DNA of 64,000 bases from Chloroflexia bacterium SDU3-3 (GCA_009268125.1 WBOU01000001.1:372001-436000); one strand, 5' to 3'; shown: positions 1 to 7,729, counted from the stretch's first letter. Notes: generated by a model from the sequence alone, not told the origin. Translations and numbers: made by a program.

Positions 1-1
1 C

Positions 2-136
2 GACGCCGCCACCGAGTGGTGGATCGACCAGCACGGCTACGACGGCGCGGTCTTCGATCGTGGGGCCTACCCGCTGCAGCGAGGCCGCGTGGCGGTGGCC
101 TTCCGGCGCAGCCAGGTGGCCGAGGTGCGCGCATAA
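2..136 (+). CDS. C-terminal fragment of an unidentified protein
   Basis: The last 44 codons of a gene that begins before the window, ending in TAA. The visible text includes WWIDQHGYDGAVFD and ends VAFRRSQVAEVRA. A 'GYDGAVF...VAF..SQV' pattern is reminiscent of the C-terminus of phage/toxin-type ADP-ribosyltransferase folds, where 'GYDGV' is followed by 'vvfdpsqik'. That is only an analogy from a few residues. A hairpin terminator follows immediately, so the end of the gene is secure; the function is not. Confidence 0.6.
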   Translation, partial: DAATEWWIDQHGYDGAVFDRGAYPLQRGRVAVAFRRSQVAEVRA

Positions 137-172
137 AAAAGCGCGCCGCATGGGCTTCCCCATGCGGTGCGC
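135..172. terminator. Bidirectional terminator between convergent genes
   Basis: The arms ccgcatggg (146-154) and cccatgcgg (159-167) form a perfect stem around a four-base loop, extended outward by GC-rich pairs. A run of A at 136-140 becomes a U-tract on the minus strand, so it mainly serves the leftward nitroreductase gene, but it lies right at the stop of the rightward partial gene too. Confidence 0.8.
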
Positions 173-192
173 CTGCAGCCATGCCACAGCGG

Positions 193-798
193 CTAGCCGA
201 TGATCTTGGCCGGCTCGCCCCACTTGCCCTCGTACACAAAGGCCGAGATCGGCTTGCGCACGCGCGGGCCCAGCTCGCGCTCGCGCAGCACATCCACCAG
301 CGTGTCGGCGTCGCCCATCGAGCCGACGGCGATCACCACCATGGGCTTGTAGCCCTCGGGGATGCCGAACACCTCGCGGGCCTTGTCGGCGCTGAAGCCG
401 CCCATCTGGTGCGTCCACAGGCCCAGCGCGCTGGCCTGCACGCTCAGGTGGGCCACAGCCTGGCCCAGATCATAGATCGCCGCGCCGTTCTCGGCACCGT
501 TGTAGCTGCTGGTCAGGCGGGCCACCGCGAAGATCAGCAGCGGCGCGTTCTTGGCCCAGCTCACGTTGCCCTCGGCCAGGGTGCTGACCGCGCCCGCGAA
601 GGCCTCGGCATCCTCGCGCGGCACCACGATGAACTCCCAGGGCTGCTCGTTCATGGCCGAGGGCGCCCAGCGCGCCGCCTCAAGCAGGCTTTTTACCATC
701 TCGGCGGGGATCGGCTCGGGCGAGAAGGCGCGGGGGCTCCAGCGCGAGCGCAGCAGCGGGTGGATCTCGTGATCGGTGGTGGCAGACTTATCGAGCAT
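193..798 (-). CDS. Nitroreductase family protein
   Basis: A 201-residue FMN-dependent NAD(P)H oxidoreductase of the nitroreductase superfamily, a normal length. The N-terminal FMN-binding signature is visible (RSRWSPRAFSPEPIP, then LLEAARWAPSAMNEQPWEF). The middle has the family's 'DLGQAVAHLSVQASALGLWTH' type helix (DLGQAVAHL...ALGLWT), and the C-terminal third has GIPEGYKPMVVIAVG. The physiological substrate cannot be read from sequence; quinones, nitroaromatics or a dehydrogenation substrate are all possible. The gene stands alone with a recognisable promoter and a long structured leader upstream (see 893-948), suggesting regulated, possibly redox- or electrophile-responsive expression. Confidence 0.9.
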   Translation of the reverse strand: MLDKSATTDHEIHPLLRSRWSPRAFSPEPIPAEMVKSLLEAARWAPSAMNEQPWEFIVVPREDAEAFAGAVSTLAEGNVSWAKNAPLLIFAVARLTSSYNGAENGAAIYDLGQAVAHLSVQASALGLWTHQMGGFSADKAREVFGIPEGYKPMVVIAVGSMGDADTLVDVLRERELGPRVRKPISAFVYEGKWGEPAKIIG

Positions 799-892
799 GA
801 TCGTCCTCTATCTTCCTGGCTTGGTTCAAGGCGCATCCACAAGGCACACAAAAGCCTGCGGCATCAGCTGCGGCAGGCCATTCTGCACCCGG

Positions 893-948
893 CACGCGAT
901 TCGGAATCGCGTGAGGCCTATAATAGCACAAGTAAGTAACTTACGCAA
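893..948 (-). promoter_or_regulatory. Promoter with internal palindromic operator and leader hairpin
   Basis: On the minus strand there is TTGCGT (948-943), a 17-bp spacer and TATTAT (925-920). The spacer contains GTAAGTTACTTAC (932-944), a perfect 13-bp palindrome, so a bound dimer would block polymerase. Just downstream a perfect 21-bp palindrome (893-913, arms of ten, cacgcgattc) would fold in the 5' leader; a second imperfect hairpin with gcctgc/gcaggc arms lies at 854-878. The operator form resembles sites of MarR/HxlR-type redox regulators, which often control nitroreductases, but the regulator itself is not in the window. Confidence 0.7.
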
Positions 949-959
949 GTATAGCACAT

Positions 960-1588
960 CAGTTTCAGCACTGGGGCAGACATCCGCTTCGGCCCCACCC
1001 TAACCGCTAATTTCTACGCACGCGCCACCCATGCGGATCTGGCCCGGGCCCCTGTGGGCGTAGCAGCACCAGGCGTTCTACCTAGTGCGCTCAACGGCAG
1101 GGCCTATGTGTTCTCGGCAGGCTGAGGATTCTTCCCCACAAAGACGCGAAGGCTCGAAGGTTGCTCTTCCTTTTTCGTTCGAGTCTCCGTGCGTTCATGC
1201 CTCTTGTTCGCTTTATTCCTTGGGGTCTTAGAGTCTTGGTGGTGAAAGAAGCGGTGTGCTGTCGAGCAGGCATAGACCCTACCCCAGCAGATGCCTGCAT
1301 AGGCGGCGTCGTGGAGACTAGCCCTCACATGATGTCAGATTCTTGAGCATGTCTGCGTCGGGCCAACCGTCGGCAATGCTTGGAGCGCTGCTCGGCCAGA
1401 CCAACCCGTTGTGGCCTCTCAATCTCACATGCCGTGCATGGCTTGGCATGCCGGATAATGCGCTTTGCCGCTTCCCATTGACCTACCCAAAAAGATGACA
1501 CCTGCTGAGGGCGATGACCTCACATGGTGTCACTTTTTCGAGGTGTTTCCCATCAGCGATGGCGGTGGTGGTTGTGGTGTGGGTGGAT
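960..1588. other. Gene-free region with degenerate dispersed repeat
   Basis: I find no credible coding region. Around 1200-1250 the text 'ccttggggtcttagagtcttggtggtgaaa' (read in pieces) is a degenerate copy of the dispersed family seen also near 29215, 34010, 41000, 42830 and 58197. The piece near 1490 (aaaaagatgacacctgctga) resembles one near 21231, pointing to a further shared repeat. Short overlapping open frames here lack ribosome sites and codon bias. Confidence 0.5.
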
Positions 1589-1755
1589 GCCCTGCGCGGG
1601 CGGCGCCGAGGGGCTCGCCCCTCGGAACCCCACCAGGGGGCGCCGCCCCCTTCGAACCCCCAATTTGAAGCATTCCCATGCCGAATGCTGGCGGCCGGTG
1701 TTCGTGCATATGGCCAGTTCGTACGAGTACCACCTTCGCCGCATGGGTAAGGATT
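1589..1755 (+). repeat. Dispersed repeat, copy A (second copy at 40805)
   Basis: About 170 bp shared with 40805-40985. Common blocks include gccctgcgcgggcgg, tggtgttcgtgcatatggcc (approximately) and accttcgccgcatggg in the same order. The first third is a stack of hairpins such as gaggggctcgcccctc. No open frame is conserved between copies, so this is an untranslated repeat family; its mobility is unknown. Confidence 0.7.
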
Positions 1756-2124
1756 GGCTCAGCCCCTAGTTGCATGGCTTCTGTCCCCTCGGTGTCTGGG
1801 TGGTAGATTCGCTCCCTTAGGGTCTTGGGGGTAGATTGGTGCCCTTCTGGGCGAAGACAGCCACTTTACAGCGCCGCCGCAATCTGCTATAACAGCCCTA
1901 CATCCCAGCTCCATCGGCGCACCTTAATAGCTGCATACCGATTATTTTCGCACACAGGCCACATGTCCCATTGTGATGCGGCAAACTGTACGTTCCGCGC
2001 GCCCATAGAGCGCGTGGCTCACCCCAAATATGCCGCGCTTGGCTCTGTGACGCCGGATAACACTGTTTTCAATGACTGACGTTAGGAAAAATCGGCCAAT
2101 TTTGGCCATGCCGCGCAAACTGTC

Positions 2125-2153
2125 TTGCCAAGGGCGTCCCAATGCGCTAAAAT
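2125..2153 (+). promoter_or_regulatory. CRISPR leader promoter
   Basis: TTGCCA (2125-2130), 17-bp spacer, TAAAAT (2148-2153). The predicted transcription start lies around 2160, directly before the first CRISPR repeat at 2163. This fits the orientation given by the repeat's 3' end (ATTGAAAC). The leader proper would be the AT-richer stretch from about 1860 to 2160; nothing else coding is visible there. Confidence 0.7.
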
Positions 2154-2162
2154 AGGGGCGCC

Positions 2163-3378
2163 CTCGGAATCACCTAATCCTCGTGAGGGGATTGAAACAA
2201 ATCAGTGCCCTTCCTGATCCACTTCTGGGTGAGCTCGGAATCACCTAATCCTCGTGAGGGGATTGAAACCAATGTTCTCACTTGAGATGAGCAAAGAAGA
2301 CCCTCGGAATCACCTAATCCTCGTGAGGGGATTGAAACGAATAGCTGTGCCGACGCTTCGGTCAAGGTTTTCACTCGGAATCACCTAATCCTCGTGAGGG
2401 GATTGAAACCGGCAGCGACGAAAGGATAGTAAACATAACAGTTCTCCTGCCTCGGAATCACCTAATCCTCGTGAGGGGATTGAAACTTCGTAGTCGTCCC
2501 TTCCCCCGCCGTAGTAGCGGCGCTCGGAATCACCTAATCCTCGTGAGGGGATTGAAACGGCCCCCGCTGCATAGCCGTTGCCGATCTCCGTTATGGCGAC
2601 CTCGGAATCACCTAATCCTCGTGAGGGGATTGAAACGGACGAGGTTGCGCGCCTACTTGGGAAACTTTAGGAGGCTCGGAATCACCTAATCCTCGTGAGG
2701 GGATTGAAACAACAATCTAAATCACTGCTTCTAGATCAAGCTGGTGCTCTCGGAATCACCTAATCCTCGTGAGGGGATTGAAACGGTCGAGAAGCGCTCC
2801 GACCACCGCCCCAACCTGTCCTCGGAATCACCTAATCCTCGTGAGGGGATTGAAACTTCGTAGATAATCTAGTAGATGGTATAATCGCCATTGCCTCGGA
2901 ATCATCTAATCCTCGTGAGGGGATTGAAACAACCAACAGATCCACGGGTATGGGCAAATAAGGCCGCGCACTCGGAATCACCTAATCCTCGTGAGGGGAT
3001 TGAAACTTGCTGAACTCCTTGCAGACCGGACTGGCGTGCAGGCTCGGAATCACCTAATCCTCGTGAGGGGATTGAAACGGCCATGCGGTGCCAGCCGCGT
3101 GACCCGGCGAAGGCCATGCCTCGGAATCACCTAATCCTCGTGAGGGGATTGAAACAGACAGTCAAGGCGGTGCTGGTTCTCACGAATCTAGCTCGGAATC
3201 ACCTAATCCTCGTGAGGAGATTGAAACAGCTCGGCCTGGTTGACCATCGGCAACGCGATCTTAACGCTCGGAATCACCTAATCCTCGTGAGGGGATTGAA
3301 ACTAAGGCATACTACAGTGAGTCACGCGGATGGCTACGCGACCTCGGAATCACCTAATCCTCGTGAGGGGATTGAAAC
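2163..3378 (+). CRISPR. CRISPR array, 17 repeats and 16 spacers
   Basis: A 36-bp repeat begins CTCGGAATCACC and ends GGGGATTGAAAC. It starts at 2163, 2234, 2303, 2374, 2451, 2523, 2601, 2675, 2749, 2821, 2895, 2971, 3043, 3120, 3192, 3267 and 3343. Spacers are 35, 33, 35, 41, 36, 42, 38, 38, 36, 38, 40, 36, 41, 36, 39 and 40 bp. Two repeats differ by one base: the 11th (c to t) and the 15th (g to a), both in the distal half. The ATTGAAAC end gives the usual 8-nt crRNA 5' tag of many type I and type III systems, and variable spacer length also fits those. The repeat can fold AATCC...GGATT. No cas gene is in the window, so the subtype cannot be assigned. Confidence 0.97.
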
Positions 3379-3396
3379 ACCGAGTTCGGCGCATCG

Positions 3397-3551
3397 CATC
3401 GTCATCATCGGTGTGGGTACGCGATGGCCGCGATGCGGGCGGACACCAGACCCGCCCCTACGGCGTGGCGGCGCATTGCCCACATCGTCATCATCGGTGT
3501 GGGTACGCGATGGCCGCGATGCGGGCGGACACAAGACCCGCCCCTGCGGCG
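3397..3551. repeat. Tandem 86-bp duplication next to the CRISPR trailer
   Basis: Two nearly identical copies begin at 3397 and 3483 (period 86). Each has catcgtcatcatcggtgtgg, then a block ending gacccgcccct, which matches the terminal inverted repeat of the MITE-like elements at 20955 and 42620. Only 18 bp separate the last CRISPR repeat from the first copy, so the distal end of the array appears truncated by this repeat. The rest up to 3629 holds no gene. Confidence 0.8.
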
Positions 3552-3629
3552 CATCACGCACATCGGCGCGAGATGGGGACGATGCGCGCTTAAAGCCGCA
3601 CCTGCTGCGCCGGGGCGAACGCGGGGCGC

Positions 3630-3660
3630 AAAAAGGGGGGGCGGGGAAACCCCCCGCCCC
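3630..3660 (-). terminator. Rho-independent terminator of the secreted protein gene
   Basis: On the minus strand a 9-bp stem GGGGCGGGG/CCCCGCCCC with a GGTTT loop is followed by Cs and TTTTT. It sits about 30 bp after the stop codon of the gene at 3689-4264. Confidence 0.8.
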
Positions 3661-3688
3661 GCCAGGGCAGCAGGCCACAGCTCGACGG

Positions 3689-4264
3689 CTAGCGCGAGCG
3701 CGTGGGTAGGTAGGCGCTGGATGACGGGGCCTCGCTCGGCGCAGGGGTGCTCGCCGTGACCGTGACGGTGGAGGAAGTGGCCCCGCCACCGGCCCAGTTG
3801 CAGAAGTAGCCCTGCCCAGGCCGGTACGCGCAGATCTCGCCCGTGGCCGAGACGGTGAACTTCACCTGCCCGGCCCGCACCGCCGTCAGCGTCCACGAGA
3901 CCGCGCCGAAGTTGACCGAGATCGGGCCAGGCTGCGCCGGGGTCAGCAGCGGGTCGGACTGCGACTGCACCGTCCCGGTGTCGACATCGATCACATACAG
4001 CTGGTATTTTGGCAGGCCCAGGTTCGTGGTGGCGGTGACGATCAGCGTGCTGCCCACCGCCACCGTCGGGGCCGAGGATACGACCGAGACGCTCACCAGC
4101 GGCGGCGATACGGTGGGTGTGGGCGTGGTGGTGGGCGTGGGCGTGGCGGTCAGCAGCAGGCCCTGGCGCGAGGCAGCGCCAGGGTCAGCCGCCTGGGCGT
4201 AGGACGTGGAGAGCGCGAGCAGCAGCACCGCAAGCGCAGAGATACCGATCCGATGCAGTCTCAT
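3689..4264 (-). CDS. Secreted protein of unknown function
   Basis: A 191-residue exported protein starting MRLHRIGIS. The ATG at 4264 is preceded by gaggagga at good spacing, better than the upstream in-frame ATG at 4300. Residues 1-25 are a signal peptide (hydrophobic ISALAVLLLALS, then a YAQAA cleavage site). A Thr/Pro linker (TATPTPTTTPTPTVSPP) follows, then a roughly 110-residue beta-rich domain with VSVSVVSSAPTVAVGSTLIV, which looks like an Ig/fibronectin-type sandwich. Two cysteines flank the end (EICAYRPGQGYFCNW), likely a disulfide. A Ser/Pro-rich tail ends the protein. No sorting signal or anchor is visible. I do not recognise the family. Confidence 0.8.
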   Translation of the reverse strand: MRLHRIGISALAVLLLALSTSYAQAADPGAASRQGLLLTATPTPTTTPTPTVSPPLVSVSVVSSAPTVAVGSTLIVTATTNLGLPKYQLYVIDVDTGTVQSQSDPLLTPAQPGPISVNFGAVSWTLTAVRAGQVKFTVSATGEICAYRPGQGYFCNWAGGGATSSTVTVTASTPAPSEAPSSSAYLPTRSR

Positions 4265-4300
4265 CCTATCCTCCTCTGCTAAAACATAGGTATTCCTCAT

Positions 4301-4818
4301 TTAGACAGCGCCTATGATAGCAGGGTTAGGGCCGTATGTATAGATGTTTGGCGAGATAAAATGACAGTCATCGTCTATTAAGATGGTTGAAAGTGGATAT
4401 ATCGTGTGTTATTGCTTATTTTAGGACATACCTGCTACATAGCGTGCATAGCGTAGCGAAAGCGGCAGAGGCGGCACTAGGGATAATGTCGCCTCTGCCG
4501 CTTTCTGATGCGCCAGGCTCGCGATCACATCGCCGACCGCCAGCGTCAAAAGGCAGGATGCCACGGTTATGATCGCGCCTCGGAGCCTATGGCCTGCCCC
4601 GCTGGGATCACAGACGGCTAGGTGGTAGGTCGCGAGGCGAGATGTATCTTTTTGCGCGCCAGACTCGTATAGAAAAGCGATCGTGCCGTGATCGTCACGA
4701 TCGCTCTTTTTGCTGCGGTATCTTTCACAGAACGATAACCAGCAGGGGCGAAAAGACAGTCGCCTATTGCGGTGAGGTGGCGCCATACCTCTGTCGCAAT
4801 CCTAACCTTGGAGCACCC
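4301..4818. other. Gene-free region with two strong hairpins
   Basis: No coding region is supported. A perfect 15-bp stem (arms at 4459-4473 and 4490-4504, aaagcggcagaggcg) is flanked by A and T runs. A second hairpin (arms agcgatcgtg at 4676-4685 and cacgatcgct at 4696-4705) is followed by ctttttg and looks like a terminator. No gene on the plus strand lies upstream of it, so either it is bidirectional insulation or an unrecognised short transcript ends there. Confidence 0.5.
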
Positions 4819-5388
4819 ATGATCTGCCAGAAATGCCACGCCATCCTGCCGCTCGACGCGCTATTCTGCCACACCTGCGGCAGCGCAGTGCGCCCCGCCG
4901 CCATCGGCCCCACCCAGCGCCTGCCAGATCCGCCCGCCGCCACCGGCCCCACCCAGCGCCTGCCTAGCCCGCCCAGCGCCACGCCGCTGCGCGACCGCCT
5001 GCTGCCCACGCCACCGCCCGGCCAAAGCAGCATCCGCCAGGGCATCTGCCCACGCTGCCACGCCGACACGATCTATACCGACGGAGCATGGCATAACCGC
5101 CAGCCTCAGCAGATCTGGATCGCAGCAGAGACTCTAGGCAAAATCACGCACTTTATTTGCCGCTCGTGTGGGTATATGGAATCGTACATACTCGACGATG
5201 ATGCGAGGGCCGCGATAGAGCGCTACTGGCTGCGGCTTGACCCCAGCTTGCTCACCATCGCGCAGATCGAAGACCAGGTGCGCGAGCTTGTGCGTTCGGG
5301 CCTAGTCGGCACGGCGGTGAGCTATGTGCAGCGATACCTGGGGATGAGCGCCGAACGCGCTGAGGAGTATGTGCGCTCGTTTCAGTAG
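4819..5388 (+). CDS. Double zinc-ribbon protein
   Basis: 189 residues from the ATG at 4819 (ttggagc upstream); in-frame sequence before it shows no ribosome site. The first ribbon is at residues 3-19 (CQKC...CHTC), typical of 'zinc-ribbon' tails. A Pro-rich linker with a repeated GPTQRLP motif follows. A second four-cysteine cluster (CPRC near residue 77 and CRSC near 116) comes next. The C-terminal 50 residues are helical (IEDQVRELVRSGLV...AEEYVRSF), resembling short-C-terminal or UBA-like three-helix segments. No catalytic motif is seen; a binding or adaptor role is likely. Convergent with the Rid gene. Confidence 0.8.
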   Translation: MICQKCHAILPLDALFCHTCGSAVRPAAIGPTQRLPDPPAATGPTQRLPSPPSATPLRDRLLPTPPPGQSSIRQGICPRCHADTIYTDGAWHNRQPQQIWIAAETLGKITHFICRSCGYMESYILDDDARAAIERYWLRLDPSLLTIAQIEDQVRELVRSGLVGTAVSYVQRYLGMSAERAEEYVRSFQ

Positions 5389-5421
5389 CTCGGCGCTCAC
5401 AATAATTCGTTGGGCAGTGTA

Positions 5422-5793
5422 CTAACCCTGGCAGGCCACGCCATCCACCTGGATGCGGCAGAAGTCGTCGACAAACTGGCTGGTGATCGTGGTGCGTGCG
5501 GGCGGCTCGGTGGGGAAGATCTCGCTCCAGGCCTCGTGCATGCCGTCGAAATCGGCAATATCGCGCAGGATGACGGTCACTTTGAGCAGGCTGGCTAGGT
5601 CGGCATCAACCGAGCGCAGAGCCTCGGCCAGGTGGCGGAAGGTCTGGCGCGTCTGCTCTTGGATGGTGGGCAGGATGGCCCCGTCATCCCCGCACGAGCC
5701 GCCGAAATGGCCAAGGTAGATCGTGCCCTGGTGGATGACCATGGTCGCCACACCATAGCTGTCGTAGGGCGGGATGGTGATGTGCTGTGGCAT
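5422..5793 (-). CDS. RidA/YjgF-type (Rid superfamily) protein
   Basis: 123 residues from MPQHITIPPYDSYG. Family landmarks are the central LGHFGGSCGDDGAI block, QTRQTFRHLAEALRSVDADLASLLKVTVILRD and the C-terminal PPARTTITSQF, whose Arg is the carboxylate-binding residue of RidA. At the place where RidA has the catalytic Glu (EIEAIA), this protein has RIQVDGVA, so enamine/imine deaminase activity of the RidA type is doubtful. It belongs with the Rid subfamilies that lack that Glu. It acts presumably as a cytosolic trimer. Single gene; an Asn/Asp-rich context gives no pathway hint. Confidence 0.85.
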   Translation of the reverse strand: MPQHITIPPYDSYGVATMVIHQGTIYLGHFGGSCGDDGAILPTIQEQTRQTFRHLAEALRSVDADLASLLKVTVILRDIADFDGMHEAWSEIFPTEPPARTTITSQFVDDFCRIQVDGVACQG

Positions 5794-5947
5794 AGAGGTG
5801 CGCCTTTCGCAGGGGCCGCGCCGCACTGGCACGGCAAAAAGACTAACGGCGCACTATAGTACATTTGTTCGTATCCTGTCAAGTCACGCCGCGATCAGGG
5901 CGGGCCTCTGTTTTTTGGCAAAAAGGCTACGTTGCGGATCAGGCGGT

Positions 5948-6292
5948 TTACAGCGCCGCCCGCACCCGCTCCTCGGCGATGCGCAGCGCCCGCAGCCGGT
6001 TGCGCTGCAGGGTGTGCTGGGCGGTGCCGGGCGCAAACTGCTCCTGGGTCTGCGCCACCTTGGCGATCATCGCGGCCAGCGTGCGGGCGGCCTCCTGCAG
6101 CTCCTCAGGCCCACATGATGACGCAACGCCGGGATGCGCCTGTAGCAGCGCCGACGCGAGACGCAGCGCGCGCAAGTTTTGGTGCAGCATGCGGTGCTGC
6201 CATGTGCCCTCCGCCACCTTCTGCTGCGCCTTCTCGGATTTGCTGATCAGCGATGCCAACGGGCGAAGCTCTTCTTCTGTATAGACCGACAT
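5948..6292 (-). CDS. Small helical protein with an internal duplication
   Basis: 114 residues, start ATG at 6292 with ggaggaaa upstream. The two halves are clearly related: LASLISKSEKAQQKVAEG followed by WQHRMLHQNLRALRLA, and LAAMIAKVAQTQEQFAPG followed by AQHTLQRNRLRALRIA. Each half predicts a helix-turn-helix hairpin, so the fold is probably a four-helix bundle built by duplication. No signal peptide, membrane segment or metal motif is present. I do not recognise the family. Confidence 0.75.
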   Translation of the reverse strand: MSVYTEEELRPLASLISKSEKAQQKVAEGTWQHRMLHQNLRALRLASALLQAHPGVASSCGPEELQEAARTLAAMIAKVAQTQEQFAPGTAQHTLQRNRLRALRIAEERVRAAL

Positions 6293-6368
6293 GCTCGGTT
6301 TCCTCCAGCTGTATCACGTAGACCAACTATGGGCACGCAAACGATCTGGACAGCCGATGTGCGCTGCC

Positions 6369-6719
6369 CTACTCGCCTGGCTGCTCCCGCTCGACCCAGG
6401 CCTTGAGCCGCAGCAGCCGCGCATCCCACGTGGCACCCACCGCGCTCACCCAGCGCTCAAGCTCGCCCAGCGGCTCGGGGGTGAGCGTGTAGCGCTTCTC
6501 GCGCCCCGCCTGGTGCACCGCCACCAGCCCGGCGTGCTCAAGCACGGTCAGGTGCTTGAGAATGCCCTGGCGCGTGATCGGGTACTCCTGGGCCAGCTGG
6601 GTGGCGGTCTTCGGGCTATACTCCGCTAGGTTGAGCAGCAGCCTGCGGCGCATTGGGTCGGCCAGCGCCTCGAAAACGGATTGCTGGCGGTCTATGGCAT
6701 CTCTGTCTAGCATTGGCAT
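6369..6719 (-). CDS. ArsR-family transcriptional regulator
   Basis: 116 residues, a winged-helix regulator of normal length. The N-terminal FEALADPMRRRLLLNLAE and the recognition region ATQLAQEYPITRQGILKHLTVLEHAGLV are typical ArsR/SmtB wHTH text. There is no metal-binding ELCVCDL-type motif, so it is not a classical metal sensor. It belongs to the subgroup paired with SRPBCC/AHSA1 proteins. It lies 48 bp downstream of the SRPBCC gene in the same orientation and probably the same transcript. It likely represses the promoter at 7240-7289. Confidence 0.92.
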   Translation of the reverse strand: MPMLDRDAIDRQQSVFEALADPMRRRLLLNLAEYSPKTATQLAQEYPITRQGILKHLTVLEHAGLVAVHQAGREKRYTLTPEPLGELERWVSAVGATWDARLLRLKAWVEREQPGE

Positions 6720-6767
6720 CTACCCTGCCGCCGCCGCCCGCGCTCTGGCGCACCGCGCAGCCATGCG

Positions 6768-7223
6768 TCAGAAACCCTGAGGGTACGGCAGCGTGTTCCC
6801 TTCTACGTGCGCCTTCACATTTTCCAGCATCATACCAAAGCCCACGGCATGCTGCTGCGACAGATTCTCCCAGTCGGCAGGCGCGCTGTCGCCATGGGCG
6901 GTATACGTCACCGTCAGGCGCGTGCCCTGGCCCTCCGCTCGCAGCGCGTAGGCCGTCACCTGATAGGCCCCCGAGGCGTCGGGGAGGGTCTGGATGGCGA
7001 AATGCTGGGGCGGGTCGACGTGCTGGATGATCTGAGTGTACAGCTCGGCCCCGGTCTGCGGGTCGCGCGTGAACAGCTTGCCGCCAACCTCCAGCGCGGG
7101 CATCTGCCACGCGGTGCCCGGCGAAAACCACTGCTCCATCTGCACGGGGTCGGTGATGGCCTGCCACACCCGCTCGCGCGGCGCGGCGATCCAGATATCC
7201 CGTTCCACAGCATGCTGCGCCAT
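6768..7223 (-). CDS. SRPBCC (AHSA1/START-like) domain protein
   Basis: 151 residues from MAQHAVERDIWIAAP; the ATG at 7223 has gagaggag 5-8 bp upstream, unlike the longer in-frame extension. The fold signature is clear: N-terminal beta strand IWIAAPRERVWQAITDP, then QWFSPG and a C-terminal long helix (AVGFGMMLENVKAHVE). The AHSA1-like family binds hydrophobic ligands in a helix-grip cavity; the ligand here is unknown. First gene of a two-gene operon with the ArsR regulator, a very common pairing in bacteria. Confidence 0.9.
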   Translation of the reverse strand: MAQHAVERDIWIAAPRERVWQAITDPVQMEQWFSPGTAWQMPALEVGGKLFTRDPQTGAELYTQIIQHVDPPQHFAIQTLPDASGAYQVTAYALRAEGQGTRLTVTYTAHGDSAPADWENLSQQHAVGFGMMLENVKAHVEGNTLPYPQGF

Positions 7224-7239
7224 ACGCTCTCCTCTCATG

Positions 7240-7289
7240 TGCAACCAATAAGTTGCAAATACTATAGAGGCAATCGCATCCGCTGTCAA
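7240..7289 (-). promoter_or_regulatory. Promoter and palindromic operator of the SRPBCC-ArsR operon
   Basis: Minus strand: TTGACA (7289-7284), 17-bp spacer, TATAGT (7266-7261), a near-consensus promoter. An inverted repeat TGCAAC-N6-GTTGCA at 7240-7257 covers the predicted start of transcription, the position expected for an ArsR-family repressor. Autoregulation is an inference. From here to the next gene at 7532 nothing coding is visible. Confidence 0.78.
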
Positions 7290-7531
7290 TACCCTAGATA
7301 TCCGGCTGAAGGTGACATGCCCGCCAGATCTGCGCATCTAGGCTGAAGCAAGACTACCTTTCCGCTGCTATACTGCCCTCCATATCGCAAGCTGCTTCAG
7401 CAGCCTGGGGCTGGGCCAGCATCAACCCGCATCGTAGAGCGGTCAGGTACCGCAACGAGGTGAAGCATATTGACACATGCCATGCGCAAGCAGACCAACA
7501 GCTCCACACAATACCCATCTAGGAGATACCC

Positions 7532-7669
7532 ATGCGCACCATGAAACAAATCCTTCTGGCACTATGGCTTGGGCTGTCCCTGTTTGTCGGCAGCGGATGG
7601 GCATTCAGCCACAGCACTACACCAGCGCAGCTCGTGGGCGCACCTGATAATGGCGGAGGAAGTGGCTAG
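7532..7669 (+). CDS. Small exported peptide (45 residues)
   Basis: ATG at 7532 with taggaga 8 bp upstream; stop TAG at 7667-7669. The peptide begins MRTMKQILLALWLGLSLFVG, a signal peptide or single membrane helix. A mature part of about 20-25 residues includes FSHSTTPAQLVGAPDN and ends in GGGSG. It has no cysteines, so it is not an obvious bacteriocin. The strong ribosome site and correct signal-peptide architecture argue it is real, but no relative is recognised. Confidence 0.5.
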   Translation: MRTMKQILLALWLGLSLFVGSGWAFSHSTTPAQLVGAPDNGGGSG

Positions 7670-7729
7670 GCACTACCCACTCAGTTCAGAAGTAGCCAAG
7701 AAGCCCACAGCAGAGAAAAGAGAGCACTT

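Noticed and set aside
3083-3709. Open frame of 208 codons over the CRISPR array end
   Set aside because: It translates repeats (RNHLILVRGLK) and the tandem duplication; CRISPR repeats explain the periodicity.
4421-4786. 121-codon leftward frame upstream of the zinc-ribbon gene
   Set aside because: It crosses two strong terminator-like hairpins and has no ribosome site or family signal.
6616-7248. 210-codon leftward frame over the ArsR/SRPBCC junction
   Set aside because: Overlaps two recognisable genes in another frame; Arg/Ala/Gly-rich shadow.
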